64,000 nucleotides of DNA from Paenibacillus xylanexedens (GTDB taxonomy: Bacteria; Bacillota; Bacilli; Paenibacillales; Paenibacillaceae). Shown piece by piece: positions 9,288-18,030 of the stretch; the first letter of the stretch is position 1, and each line of letters starts with the position of its first letter. Both the position numbers and the translations under genes were made by a program. The notes beneath the pieces are model-generated. The model did no database searches, was not told the origin of the DNA, and saw only the letters and a program-made list of their open reading frames with translations. The stretch covers positions 186,001 to 250,000 of the forward strand of contig NZ_CP018620.1 of NCBI RefSeq assembly GCF_001908275.1. The letters are read 5' to 3'.

Positions 9288-10895
9288 TTACCGTCCGCGA
9301 CGAGAATCGCGACGGTCACCCTTCGCCGGTCCGCGTCCTGCGGATTCCGGACGGCGAGAGCCTTCGCTGCTGCGCCCGGAGGTGCGCTTGTCGGCACTAC
9401 GGCCAGCCCAGCCGCTGCTAGCTGCACCGCGTCCGCCTTGACCCGCTGCACCACGACTGCTGTCGCTGCTGCGCGCGGAACCACGACCTGCGCTGCGCTC
9501 GTCGCCACTGCGACCCGCACCGCGTCCACCTTGACCTGCTGCTCCGCGACTGCTGTCGCTGCTGCGGCCACCGCTACGACCACCACTGCGTCCGCCTTCA
9601 CTGCGGCCACCTTCGCCACCGCGGGAACCACGCCCCCCACGTCCGCCATCTCTGCGATCGTTACGGCCTGCACCGCGACGGGCACTACCAGTTCCGGAAG
9701 AGCGTCCGCCTGAACGTTCGTCATCCCCTTGACTGTTGATGGAACGTCTAGCTGCTCCAGTTGAAGCAATTGGACCTTCGCTTGTCCACTGGATACGGGA
9801 CAGCTTCTGGTCGATCCCTTGTTCAATACGTGCAAGTTCCGGTCTGTCGTGCTCTGTTGCAAACGTTACAGCAAGACCTGTACCGCCTGCACGGCCTGTA
9901 CGACCAATCCGGTGGATATAACTTTCCGCATCATGCGGCATATCGTAGTTAAATACATGCGTGACACCTTCAACATCAAGTCCACGTGCAGCTACATCTG
10001 TAGCAACCAGCACTTGCAGTTTGGCATCGCGGAACGCTTTCATTACGTTCTCACGCTTGGATTGGGACAGATCTCCATGAAGTTCATCACTTGCATAACC
10101 TGCTTCACGCAGATCTTGGTTCAGCTTGGATGCACGACGCTTGGTCCGGCAGAAAATAATCGCCAAGTATGGGCGATACGTATCAATCATGCCGCGAAGC
10201 GCTTCTAATTTACCACGATCCGTGCATTCCAGCACTTGCTGGCGAATTTGTTTGATCGGAATAACAGATTGAGAAGATACCTTCACATCTTCCGGATCTT
10301 TCATGTAGGTCTTCGCCAGGTTACGAATGCCCTTAGGCATCGTTGCTGAGAACAGCATTGTCTGACGTTTGTGTGGTAGCTCGCTAAGAATCGTCTCCAC
10401 ATCGTCCAGAAAGCCCATGTGCAGCATTTGGTCGGCTTCATCCAACACCAGTTTTTTCACATTATCCAGCTTCAGCGTGCCACGGCGCAGGTGATCCAGC
10501 AGACGACCCGGTGTACCAATAACGATCTGGGTACCGTTCTGCAATTTACGCAGTTGCTTGTCCACATCCTGCCCGCCGTATACGGCAAGCACGTGCAGTT
10601 TATCGTCGTTTGCCGTGAGCTTTTTCGCTTCTTCCGTAATTTGCAGCGCAAGCTCACGCGTAGGCGCGATAATCAGCGCTTGTGGCGAACGGTCGGATAC
10701 GTTAATTTTCTGAATAATCGGTAGCAAAAATGCCAGCGTTTTCCCTGTTCCTGTCTGTGCCTCAGCGATAATATCGCGTCCACCCAGCAGTACCGGAATC
10801 GAACGCTCCTGTACCGGAGTCGGCACGGCGATGCCCTGATGTTTCAGGATCTCGCACCATTCCGGGCGAATGCCCAGTTGTTCAAAGTTTGCCAA
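9288..10895 (-). CDS. cshA: DEAD-box ATP-dependent RNA helicase with RGG/GRS-rich tail, 535 aa
   Basis: The N-terminal ~380 residues carry a complete helicase core: Q-motif, AQTGTGKT (Walker A), PTREL, DEAD (Walker B), SAT, ARGLD and HRIGRTGR. It unwinds structured RNA, and CshA-type proteins act in ribosome assembly, mRNA decay and cold adaptation. The C-terminal ~150 residues are low complexity, rich in Arg, Gly and Ser, and hold a near-perfect internal duplication (DSSRGAAGQGGRGA twice). Such tails bind RNA non-specifically. The start is TTG at 10895, behind an AGAGGTG site. No DbpA-type rRNA-binding domain is present. The symbol is by family resemblance. Confidence 0.9.
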   Translation of the reverse strand: MANFEQLGIRPEWCEILKHQGIAVPTPVQERSIPVLLGGRDIIAEAQTGTGKTLAFLLPIIQKINVSDRSPQALIIAPTRELALQITEEAKKLTANDDKLHVLAVYGGQDVDKQLRKLQNGTQIVIGTPGRLLDHLRRGTLKLDNVKKLVLDEADQMLHMGFLDDVETILSELPHKRQTMLFSATMPKGIRNLAKTYMKDPEDVKVSSQSVIPIKQIRQQVLECTDRGKLEALRGMIDTYRPYLAIIFCRTKRRASKLNQDLREAGYASDELHGDLSQSKRENVMKAFRDAKLQVLVATDVAARGLDVEGVTHVFNYDMPHDAESYIHRIGRTGRAGGTGLAVTFATEHDRPELARIEQGIDQKLSRIQWTSEGPIASTGAARRSINSQGDDERSGGRSSGTGSARRGAGRNDRRDGGRGGRGSRGGEGGRSEGGRSGGRSGGRSSDSSRGAAGQGGRGAGRSGDERSAGRGSARSSDSSRGAAGQGGRGAASSGWAGRSADKRTSGRSSEGSRRPESAGRGPAKGDRRDSRRGR

Positions 10896-11590
10896 TCGTT
10901 ACACCTCTGTATATTCATTTAGATAAGTCCATTTCATAATGACTCAGTATCAGTATCTGCCATCAAGACTAGTTTTCCTTATATCAATCATGATTATGAA
11001 ATGAATTTTTTAAAAAGCAATCCACTCGTTGCTCTTCTTCTCCATACCCTGTAGTTTACACGTTAGTCAAGCAAAACAAAAGGGGATACAGCGTTACACC
11101 CCCAACTTGTAGCACAAAATCCCAAGATCAGCTTAACTTGTATCGACCAAGTGAGTTTGAGGTTGGTTTTGAGAGTAACTATAGGAGCCCCTCTGAGAAT
11201 GATGATGAGTGGAGTAAGCTAAAGCGCTAGCTCGAAGTATGACTCTGACTCTGTAGAATGGGATTGAGGATTGAGGATTGAACTGCACGTGGTCAGCCGG
11301 AGGTTATAACGGGTTGCACTGTCTAATAGTGCTCCTTGAGAAAGATGTAATGGATCGTTATGTTCATAACCCAAGATAGTTTAGTGACATCGTTGAGATT
11401 GAAATAGCTGCTATGATTCTATAAATTGTTATGAAGGATATCCTAAAAAATGATCAAAAGGAAGCGATTTTGCGAAAGTTTCAGGAATTGAAAGGTACCT
11501 TACATAACTCTGTACATTAAGATCAAGATTCAAGATTTCTCGCGGTTCGAAAATAGCTCTTACGATGAAACCTCCTATGTACCACTAATC
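10896..11590. other. Gene-poor intergenic region upstream of the helicase
   Basis: About 700 bp with no convincing gene. It should hold the helicase promoter and 5' leader. Oddities are a GGATTGA triplet repeat (about 11260-11281) and a 29-codon frame at 11431-11520 (MKDILKND...) without a good ribosome-binding site, possibly a decayed gene end. Composition is AT-richer than the flanking genes. Confidence 0.5.
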
Positions 11591-11785
11591 CTAACGAATC
11601 CAGGACACCCTATTACGCCAATTAGAGCCGTTTGGATTTTCTAACGAACTCCAGTCACCTTATTACTCGGAAATACCCGCGAAACTGCATCAGTGTAGGT
11701 GTAATCAGCAAAATAAGATGTCTGAGATTCGTTAAAATAACGAAAACATGAAATAACCCCATATAAGACTTGCCAGGTTCGTTAG
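11591..11785. repeat. Family A four-box repeat, copy 1
   Basis: TAACGAA boxes start at 11592 and 11642 and inverted TTCGTTA boxes at 11728 and 11778, giving spacings of 50, 86 and 50 bp. Each box, read outward-in, is followed after 12 nt by TATT or TATA. The same spacing is seen at 49074, 55315 and 61204. This copy lies 3' of the SulP gene but is separated from it by the triplet-repeat tract. Confidence 0.9.
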
Positions 11786-11804
11786 AATTTACACATAGGG
11801 AAGG

Positions 11805-12060
11805 ACACAAGCTCAAGAACAATAACATCAGTTACAGCAATAACACAGCTACTAGAACCAGAACATCTACTACAGAAACTAGAACCAGGAACAACAACAA
11901 CAACAACAACAACAACAGCAACAGCAACAGCAACAATCAACACTACCTATACTCTTACTTTTACTCCAATTACAACTTTTACTACAACTACAACTTCTAC
12001 TAGAACTACCACTACCACCATTAGAACTACTACTACTACTTCTACTTCTTCGTTCTTTTT
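11805..12060. repeat. Trinucleotide-rich low-complexity tract
   Basis: About 250 bp dominated by AAC, ACA, ACT and TTC triplets on the plus strand and almost free of G. It includes an uninterrupted (AAC)n run around 11890-11917 that passes into AGC/AAC units. All frames give homopolymer-like peptides (Asn-, Thr- or Cys-rich) without a supported start, so I treat it as non-coding. Slippage expansion is the simplest explanation. It directly follows repeat A copy 1. Confidence 0.8.
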
Positions 12061-12357
12061 CTGTTCTCTTCTTCACTGTACACACCACACACTCTAATAA
12101 AAAAAACAACGACGCCCTCTCCCCGAACTTACATTGGGAAAACGTGCGCCGCTGATAAAAAGTATCTTTTTATGTTATCTACTACATAGGGCTGTCACAT
12201 GTCTGCTCACCATTATTTTAGGACAGTAGCCCTTGATAACTTCATTGCTTGTTTTAGATCCTTAATTCCAGATTTAGTGAACCGTTCATTTTTCACCTTG
12301 TCTGCGTAACTACGTTTAGACATTGCACCTTTGGACAACAACCTTCGTCCGAACAAG

Positions 12358-13809
12358 TTACAAACGGTGCCCTCCAGCTGTGGCAAATCCACTCCGTTCA
12401 AGAATGCGAGTGCTCTCCTCATTCAACCCGCGCAGGTGCACGGTTTTGCCAAGCTTTGCGTATTTGAACTTCACTTTGCCAATAGCCACAACCGCAGTGT
12501 TATCCCAGATATGTGACCCTCCGAAATCAATCGTGATTTCCTTCGGATCGGCCTCTGCATCGAACTCATCCACGAATCGGGACGAAGAACCAAAGAAGAA
12601 TGGTCCGTGAACCCGGTACACCTTCTGCCCTTGTTCCTGACTCGCCTGTACGTGGATCTTGGTCTGTTTCCAGCCAAAATGCAGCACACTGAGCACAACG
12701 CCGACCATGACCCCGATCGACAGATCGTGGGTATAGACCACAATCGCCACCGTCACGATCATGACAAAGGCTTCCGCCCGCGGTACGCGAGCAATATTTT
12801 TGATGGAGCTCCAGTCGAATGTTCCGATACACACCATAAACATTACACCGACGAGCGCACCCATCGGCACCTGTTTCACCACACCGCTAAACAGCAGCAA
12901 CAGGATCGCGAGAAACGCACCCGCAGTAAACGTCGATAATCTTCCACGTCCGCCAGACTTCACATTAATGACCGACTGCCCGATCATCGCACAGCCGCCC
13001 ATACCGCCAAACAAGCCGTTCACGAAATTTGCGATCCCCTGACCACGCACTTCACGGTTCTTGCTGCTCTTGGTCTCGGTCATCTCATCCACGATGGTTG
13101 CCGTCAGCAGAGATTCCAGCAATCCAACCAGTGCCATGGTGAATGAATATGGGAGCAGAATCATCAGTGTATCCCAAGTCCATGAAATATTCGGCAAATG
13201 GAACATCGGCAGAGTACTCGTTATATTTCCCATGTCACCGACTGTTCTTACGTCGAGATGAAACACCAAGGTAATAATCGTCATCACGATGATTGCAATC
13301 AGTGGAGCTGGAACGCCTTTGAAAAACCGTGGCAAAATATAAACGATCGCCAGCGTGCCCGCTACCATCGCATACATGATCCAGTTTGCTCCTGTGAAGT
13401 GGGTTAACTGCGCCATAAAGATCAGTATAGCCAGTGCATTCACGAATCCGGTCAGTACCGAATGAGGCACAAACGTAATAAACCGTCCAACCTTAAATAT
13501 GCCCAGTAGAAACTGGATAATGCCCGTCAATATCGTCGCTGCAAAAAGATATTCCACGCCATAATCCTTGACGAGTCCAACCATCAGTACCGCCATGGCA
13601 CCGGTTGCCGCCGAGATCATACCTGGTCTTCCACCAGCAATCGAGATCACAATCGCAATCGTAATCGAAGCGTACAATCCGACCATCGGATCGACACCGG
13701 CAATGATGGAGAAAGCAATGGCTTCCGGAATTAACGCCAGCGCTACCGTAATGCCTGCCAGCACGTCTCCGCGAATGTTGCCAAACCATTGTTGTTTTAA
13801 AGTATTCAT
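12358..13809 (-). CDS. SulP-family anion transporter with STAS domain, 483 aa
   Basis: A polytopic membrane protein with about 10-12 hydrophobic helices. Its first helices carry the SulP pattern ([20 protein letters not shown], residues about 14-33). The last ~90 residues form a cytosolic STAS domain. SulP members exchange or import sulfate, bicarbonate or related anions; the substrate cannot be read from the sequence, and no sulfate-assimilation genes are nearby. I place the start at ATG 13809, where AGGAGG lies 15 nt upstream, longer than usual. A possible leader ORF and a promoter lie upstream (13967-14151). Confidence 0.88.
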   Translation of the reverse strand: MNTLKQQWFGNIRGDVLAGITVALALIPEAIAFSIIAGVDPMVGLYASITIAIVISIAGGRPGMISAATGAMAVLMVGLVKDYGVEYLFAATILTGIIQFLLGIFKVGRFITFVPHSVLTGFVNALAILIFMAQLTHFTGANWIMYAMVAGTLAIVYILPRFFKGVPAPLIAIIVMTIITLVFHLDVRTVGDMGNITSTLPMFHLPNISWTWDTLMILLPYSFTMALVGLLESLLTATIVDEMTETKSSKNREVRGQGIANFVNGLFGGMGGCAMIGQSVINVKSGGRGRLSTFTAGAFLAILLLLFSGVVKQVPMGALVGVMFMVCIGTFDWSSIKNIARVPRAEAFVMIVTVAIVVYTHDLSIGVMVGVVLSVLHFGWKQTKIHVQASQEQGQKVYRVHGPFFFGSSSRFVDEFDAEADPKEITIDFGGSHIWDNTAVVAIGKVKFKYAKLGKTVHLRGLNEESTRILERSGFATAGGHRL

Positions 13810-13966
13810 ATGTTCTTTGCCGTTCCTCCTACGTGTATTCCTTATAATGGACAATCCTACTGAAGAGTAACGGAAGCCGTTCACACTAACCAACTACCCA
13901 GGAAAGCACAAAACAACGGATTCCTCTCCGCATCATTCATATGCCCTTGCCTGAGCTGCATCATTA

Positions 13967-14095
13967 TCAATCTGTGTAATCTTGACGGGTTAATGAGCGC
14001 TCACGTCTTTTCCGTTCCAGTGTATACCGCTGATGTTCCATTACTGTCTTCAGTTGTTTTACTCGTGCCACATCAGGAGCTGATCCTGATGCCAA
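13967..14095 (-). CDS. Possible small basic protein or leader ORF upstream of sulP, 42 aa
   Basis: A TTG start at 14095 is preceded by AGGGG at 8 nt. The frame encodes a 42-residue, highly charged, helix-prone peptide (ERKRRERS in the middle). It lies about 40 nt downstream of a good promoter (TATAAT at 14146-14151) and ends 157 nt before the SulP start, so both would be on one transcript. It could be a leader peptide or a small regulatory protein. No homologue is recognised; support is the ribosome-binding site, promoter and frame only. Confidence 0.4.
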   Translation of the reverse strand: MASGSAPDVARVKQLKTVMEHQRYTLERKRRERSLTRQDYTD

Positions 14096-14145
14096 TAGGT
14101 TTTCCCCTCTCAGAAAAACCGGGTCCGTTAATGTACTGACCTATT

Positions 14146-14174
14146 ATTATAGTCACAGGACCGGATATGTACTA
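14146..14174 (-). promoter_or_regulatory. Sigma-A-type promoter for the sulP transcript
   Basis: On the minus strand TTAGTA, 18 nt, then a perfect TATAAT (14151 to 14146), with predicted transcription start near 14139. The 515-bp gap 13810-14324 holds this promoter, the 42-aa ORF and the ubiB terminator. Confidence 0.5.
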
Positions 14175-14267
14175 ATACAGTTAAGGCGAAAAAACAGAAC
14201 CTTTTCTTCTATTATCTTAATCTTTCTATAATTTACTCACCAATTCTCTATTCACAAAAAGTAACCC

Positions 14268-14303
14268 GCAAAGATCCTTTGAAGAAAGTCTCTTTACGGG
14301 TAT
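14268..14303 (-). terminator. Terminator of the ubiB-like operon
   Basis: On the minus strand the arms ACCCGTAAAGA and TCTTTGCGGGT pair, followed by TACTTTTT. It lies just after the stop at 14325. Confidence 0.65.
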
Positions 14304-14324
14304 TCTTGTGATGTAATGCTGTTG

Positions 14325-15995
14325 CTAGAACCTTCCCGATTTGAATATCGAATAGAGCAGGAAAGCCACCATCAAAATCGCCACCAGGAAACCAATCTCA
14401 ATGACCGGAATATCCCACAGCATCGTGGACTGATGACTGATCGACGAACCGATAATCAAGCCCACCATAATGATACAGAAGGCAAGTAACACAATACTGA
14501 AAGACAGCCGATTGCTGATCTGGTCCATTCTGCGCATGAGTGCATCCAGTTCAGGGACACTAATCTCCAGCCTCAGCTTGCCTTTGCTAATAATGGATGA
14601 TAATTGCCTTAACTGCCCTGGCAGACCAATGACACTCTCGGCCATATCGGCCGCACTGCGGAACAAGCGATTCTTGATTCTTCCAGCGCTAAAACGTTCC
14701 TTGATCAGCTTCCGCCCAAAAGGCTCGGCCATATCTACAATGCTCAGGGAAGGATCGAGATGTTCAATTACACCTTCCATCGTAAGCAACGACTTACCGA
14801 GCAGCAGAATATCGGCAGGCATCACAACTCGGTGCCTCTGGGCTACGCCGAACAAGTCATTCAATGCCTGACCCACACTGATCTTGGAAAAGGGAATATC
14901 GTAATATTTGCTACGCAACTTGTCCAAATCCACATGAAGCCCACGCAGATCCATGTCATCAGGCATCATGCCCAATTTCTCAATTGCCCGGATCATACTG
15001 TCCGTATCTTTGCGCATTAATCCAATAATAAGCGAAGCCAGTTGCTGTTTCATCTCGTCGCTCAGACTGCCCACCATACCGAAGTCTATAAAAGCAAGAC
15101 GTCCATCCTTCAATACCATCAGATTGCCCGGATGTGGGTCAGCGTGAAAGAAACCCTGAATAAAAATCTGATTTAATAATGAATCCACCAGCCGCTCGGC
15201 AATGTTGTTCAGATCATGGCCGCGTCTGACCAGTTCTTCACGATCATTAAGTTTGATACCTTCGATATATTCCATAGTGAGTACGCGTGATGAAGTCTGA
15301 TCCCAGTAAATTGTGGGGATTTTCACCTTGTTGTCCTGTTGGTATTGCTGTGCAATCTTTTCCGTATTTCGGCCTTCGACCGTATAATCCAGCTCAGCCA
15401 TCAGTGCCTGAGCATATTCTTCGACCATTTGCGGAATCTGATATTGCTTCACCCAGTCCCAGCGCTTCTCGGCCATGGCTGTCAGTTCACGCAAGATATC
15501 CAGGTCACGCTGCACAATACGCGATATACCGGGACGCTGAATCTTGATGGCTACCGATTCACCGCTTTGAAGTTTGCCCAGATGCACCTGTCCAATGCTG
15601 GCCGCAGCTACAGGGGTATCCTCGAACCGGGAAAAGATCTCCTCCAGCGGTGTATCCAATTCCTGTTCCAAAATACCCCGTGCCGTCTCGGAAGAGAACG
15701 GCGGGACCTGATCCTGCAACTTCACCAACTCACGAATGACAGACTCAGGCAACAGATCTGCCCTTGTGCTTGCGAGTTGCCCCAGCTTGACGAAAGCTGG
15801 CCCCAGCTCCTGCAGCACAAGCCTGATGCGTTCACTCAGCGTTTTGGTGGTGTGTGCTTCACGCGACATCCACCGTCTGGGCAGAGCCAGCAGCTGGAAC
15901 AAACCCAGCTCCTCGACCATATAACCGAAGCCATGACGCACTAGCGCCATGGCAATTTCACGGTATCTGCCGACATGTTTGATTCGCACTGCCAT
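14325..15995 (-). CDS. ABC1/UbiB/AarF-family atypical protein kinase-like membrane protein, 556 aa
   Basis: The protein-kinase-like ABC1 fold is shown by the family's KxGQ element (FVKLGQLAST, about residue 70), an Ala-rich nucleotide loop (AAASIGQVH), the ATP-binding VAIKIQRPG, and FHADPHPGN and FIDFGMVG in the catalytic and metal-binding segments. Two C-terminal hydrophobic helices (about 500-550) anchor it. UbiB relatives support quinone or lipid metabolism through ATPase activity; the role in Gram-positives is unclear. Its ATG abuts the stop of the phasin-like gene with no spacing, so the two are co-translated. Confidence 0.88.
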   Translation of the reverse strand: MAVRIKHVGRYREIAMALVRHGFGYMVEELGLFQLLALPRRWMSREAHTTKTLSERIRLVLQELGPAFVKLGQLASTRADLLPESVIRELVKLQDQVPPFSSETARGILEQELDTPLEEIFSRFEDTPVAAASIGQVHLGKLQSGESVAIKIQRPGISRIVQRDLDILRELTAMAEKRWDWVKQYQIPQMVEEYAQALMAELDYTVEGRNTEKIAQQYQQDNKVKIPTIYWDQTSSRVLTMEYIEGIKLNDREELVRRGHDLNNIAERLVDSLLNQIFIQGFFHADPHPGNLMVLKDGRLAFIDFGMVGSLSDEMKQQLASLIIGLMRKDTDSMIRAIEKLGMMPDDMDLRGLHVDLDKLRSKYYDIPFSKISVGQALNDLFGVAQRHRVVMPADILLLGKSLLTMEGVIEHLDPSLSIVDMAEPFGRKLIKERFSAGRIKNRLFRSAADMAESVIGLPGQLRQLSSIISKGKLRLEISVPELDALMRRMDQISNRLSFSIVLLAFCIIMVGLIIGSSISHQSTMLWDIPVIEIGFLVAILMVAFLLYSIFKSGRF

Positions 15996-16376
15996 CTACT
16001 CGATCTCGTTTCCTTTGAGAGGAGGAGGAACTTCAAGTGGAGCTGGGGATTCATCAGGTTGAAGCTGTAGTGAGTGGCCCAGTTCGGCAAGTTTTTTCTC
16101 CAGAACGGCAACGCGCTGTTCCAGACTGGTTACATCACTTTCGGATGCCACACCAGCTTCCTGAAGCACACGCTTGACCTGTTCTTGAATCACTCTCTTG
16201 AACTGGCCTTGCTCTTCATCGCCCCGTTCCAGCAGGCGTTCAACCAAAGCTTTGGATTCACCGGGTGCAAGTTCCCCGCGTTTGACCAAATCATCCACGG
16301 TTTTCTCAATTTTTTCTTTGCTTACGACAGTAAGACCAAGCCCTAACGAGATCGCCTTTTTGAACAAATCGCTCAT
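15996..16376 (-). CDS. Phasin/PhaF-like coiled-coil protein, 126 aa
   Basis: A small, highly charged helical protein with a central linker and a heptad-patterned C-terminal part (LEQRVAVLEKKLAEL), resembling the PhaF/phasin-like family of polyhydroxyalkanoate granule regulators. No polyhydroxyalkanoate synthase is present in the window, so granule binding is not supported here. I chose ATG 16376 because AGGAGG is 9 nt upstream; the ATG three codons earlier touches the ribosome-binding site. It is the first gene of a two-gene unit with the UbiB-like kinase, a pairing that suggests a shared membrane role. Confidence 0.75.
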   Translation of the reverse strand: MSDLFKKAISLGLGLTVVSKEKIEKTVDDLVKRGELAPGESKALVERLLERGDEEQGQFKRVIQEQVKRVLQEAGVASESDVTSLEQRVAVLEKKLAELGHSLQLQPDESPAPLEVPPPLKGNEIE

Positions 16377-16448
16377 TTTTGTCATCCTCCTCTTCGTTGA
16401 TCTCTATATTATACCCCTTACACTCCGCATGCAAAAATGTCAGTCCGA

Positions 16449-17087
16449 TCAGACGTAACGTGCAGCCCATTTGCCTGCTTGCAGCAGTAACTTGCGGTAC
16501 GTTTCGTGTGCAAAAGACGGTACATGGTGACCCGGCATCAGATAAACAATACGTCCAACACCATATCGATGAGCCCAAACCGCAGGCTTTGGTCCATCTT
16601 CGGATTGATATTCCAGCAATATTTTCGTTTCGGCAAAAGAACCAAATTCGAACTGATACGGCTCTTCTTCCATTGTGAAATTCGAAATGCCCTCCGTCAC
16701 GGGATGGCTTTCCGCCGTTACAGTGAATTCAAGCGGTGCATACGCCGGATGATGCAGGAACTTGGCACCGATCATCTGTTTGAGCTCATAACGATTTTGG
16801 AGCGAAATGCCGTTATGTATAATGACCAGTCCACCTCCATTACTTACATAGGACAACAAACCTGCTGTCTGCTGTGGAGAGACTTTACCCTTCCAATCGT
16901 CCATGTATGAGATACATACATCAAACCCGGTTATATTTTCTTGCAGCAGCATATTCCGATTCTCACTGCACTGCACAGTCATAGTATCATGGAAAATTCG
17001 GCTAATCTCCGCATCCACCCCCTGAAGCGGGTGCCAATCCGGATGTGTATAATCGCCAAGTAGTAATGCTTTTTTACGATGATCCAT
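16449..17087 (-). CDS. ThuA-like glutamine-amidotransferase-fold protein, 212 aa
   Basis: It matches the ThuA-like family: an N-terminal LLLGD strand, DVCISY, GGGLVIIHNG at the nucleophile-elbow position, an FLHHPAY segment, SHPVTEG, and a final GVGRIVYLMPGHH. The fold resembles class I glutamine amidotransferases, but the nucleophile Cys is absent (Asn in its place), as is usual for ThuA proteins. ThuA is tied to trehalose or other sugar metabolism in rhizobia. There is no sugar operon beside it, so the role is unknown. AAAGGAG lies 9 nt before the ATG. Confidence 0.82.
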   Translation of the reverse strand: MDHRKKALLLGDYTHPDWHPLQGVDAEISRIFHDTMTVQCSENRNMLLQENITGFDVCISYMDDWKGKVSPQQTAGLLSYVSNGGGLVIIHNGISLQNRYELKQMIGAKFLHHPAYAPLEFTVTAESHPVTEGISNFTMEEEPYQFEFGSFAETKILLEYQSEDGPKPAVWAHRYGVGRIVYLMPGHHVPSFAHETYRKLLLQAGKWAARYV

Positions 17088-17129
17088 TCAATCAATCTCC
17101 TTTCTTGTTCACCTCACTGTATCAATCAA

Positions 17130-17852
17130 CTACCAGGGGAGCTTCTCTCCCTTGTAGTCCACATATGCGGGCTGATCTCCTTTAAACTGTTCATGGCGGT
17201 CGATAAGTACAGCAATATGCTGTGCAGATTGCTCGGGCGTGAGATCCGCAGCAACATCCAATTCGCCCCTCATATAACTCTGTACCCAACCGGGATGCAC
17301 AAGCATCACTTGTCCGCCTTCATCCTTCAGACCATTGTGCACAAGACGGGCCTGCATGTTCAAAGCAGCTTTGGACATACAATAGGCATACCACCCATCC
17401 CGACTGCATTGTTCTATACTTCCAGCCTCGGAAGAGATATCAACAATCAGCTTGACCTGTCCTTGAAGAAGGAGGGGTAACAGGGAATGAGTCACACGCA
17501 GTGTACCTAAGGTGTTCACATTAAATACTTCAGCCATCTCCGCCATATTCAACGGCCCGCGGATATGATCCGTAATACTTCCTAGTATAGCCGCATTATT
17601 GATCAGCATATCCAAATGATTCGTATCCAGCTTCAATGTCTCCGTGAACAGAGCTACCGACAGGTCGTCCGCGATATCCAGTTCGATGGCGCGCAGATGG
17701 TCAGGATATCCTTCTGCAAGCATACGAATTCCCTCGGAATCTTCCACGTCCAGACCGGCCGCATACACAAGGTACCCTCTCTTCAGCATCTGTGCCGTCA
17801 AAGCCAATCCCAATCCTCGGGCAGCTCCCGTTACACATACGGTTCTCATCAT
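17130..17852 (-). CDS. Short-chain dehydrogenase/reductase, 240 aa
   Basis: A classical SDR with the cofactor motif TGAARGLG near residue 10, NNAA for the central sheet, a catalytic Ser in DISSE, and YxxxK (YCMSK). It should oxidise or reduce a small alcohol or ketone with NAD(P); the substrate is unknown. Two adjacent ATGs follow a GGGAGGG site (5 or 8 nt), so the true start is 17852 or 17849. It ends 42 nt before the ThuA-like gene on the same strand and may be co-transcribed with it. Confidence 0.85.
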   Translation of the reverse strand: MMRTVCVTGAARGLGLALTAQMLKRGYLVYAAGLDVEDSEGIRMLAEGYPDHLRAIELDIADDLSVALFTETLKLDTNHLDMLINNAAILGSITDHIRGPLNMAEMAEVFNVNTLGTLRVTHSLLPLLLQGQVKLIVDISSEAGSIEQCSRDGWYAYCMSKAALNMQARLVHNGLKDEGGQVMLVHPGWVQSYMRGELDVAADLTPEQSAQHIAVLIDRHEQFKGDQPAYVDYKGEKLPW

Positions 17853-18030
17853 GATGTCCCTCCCTCGCATAATGATTCTGTCTTTTATTCATTCCACATA
17901 TTCATCTGAAAACCTTTAATTCAGAATGGGATCGCCAACTTCACGACCAAAGACTCAGGAGGTAAAAGTGAGATTAGAGCCATTTTGCTTATTGAATTCA
18001 GCTATCTATTCAAGCTATAAATAGCTGCTA

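Noticed and set aside
9209..9862. Long open frames on both strands over the helicase tail
   Set aside because: They result from the GC-rich, repetitive Arg/Gly/Ser codons. The helicase frame has the domain, start and terminator.
11431..11520. 29-codon frame in the intergenic region
   Set aside because: No good ribosome-binding site and no similarity recognised; could be a remnant but cannot be supported.
11591..11785. Repeat A as a CRISPR array
   Set aside because: Only four short boxes, half of them inverted, no direct-repeat array and no cas genes.
11770..12109. Asn-rich (plus) and Cys-rich (minus) open frames in the triplet tract
   Set aside because: Homopolymer products, no supported start and similar openness in other frames; treated as a non-coding repeat.
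12213..12422. 69-aa minus-strand frame at the end of the SulP gene
   Set aside because: It overlaps the SulP 3' end in another frame and shows no ribosome-binding site or domain.
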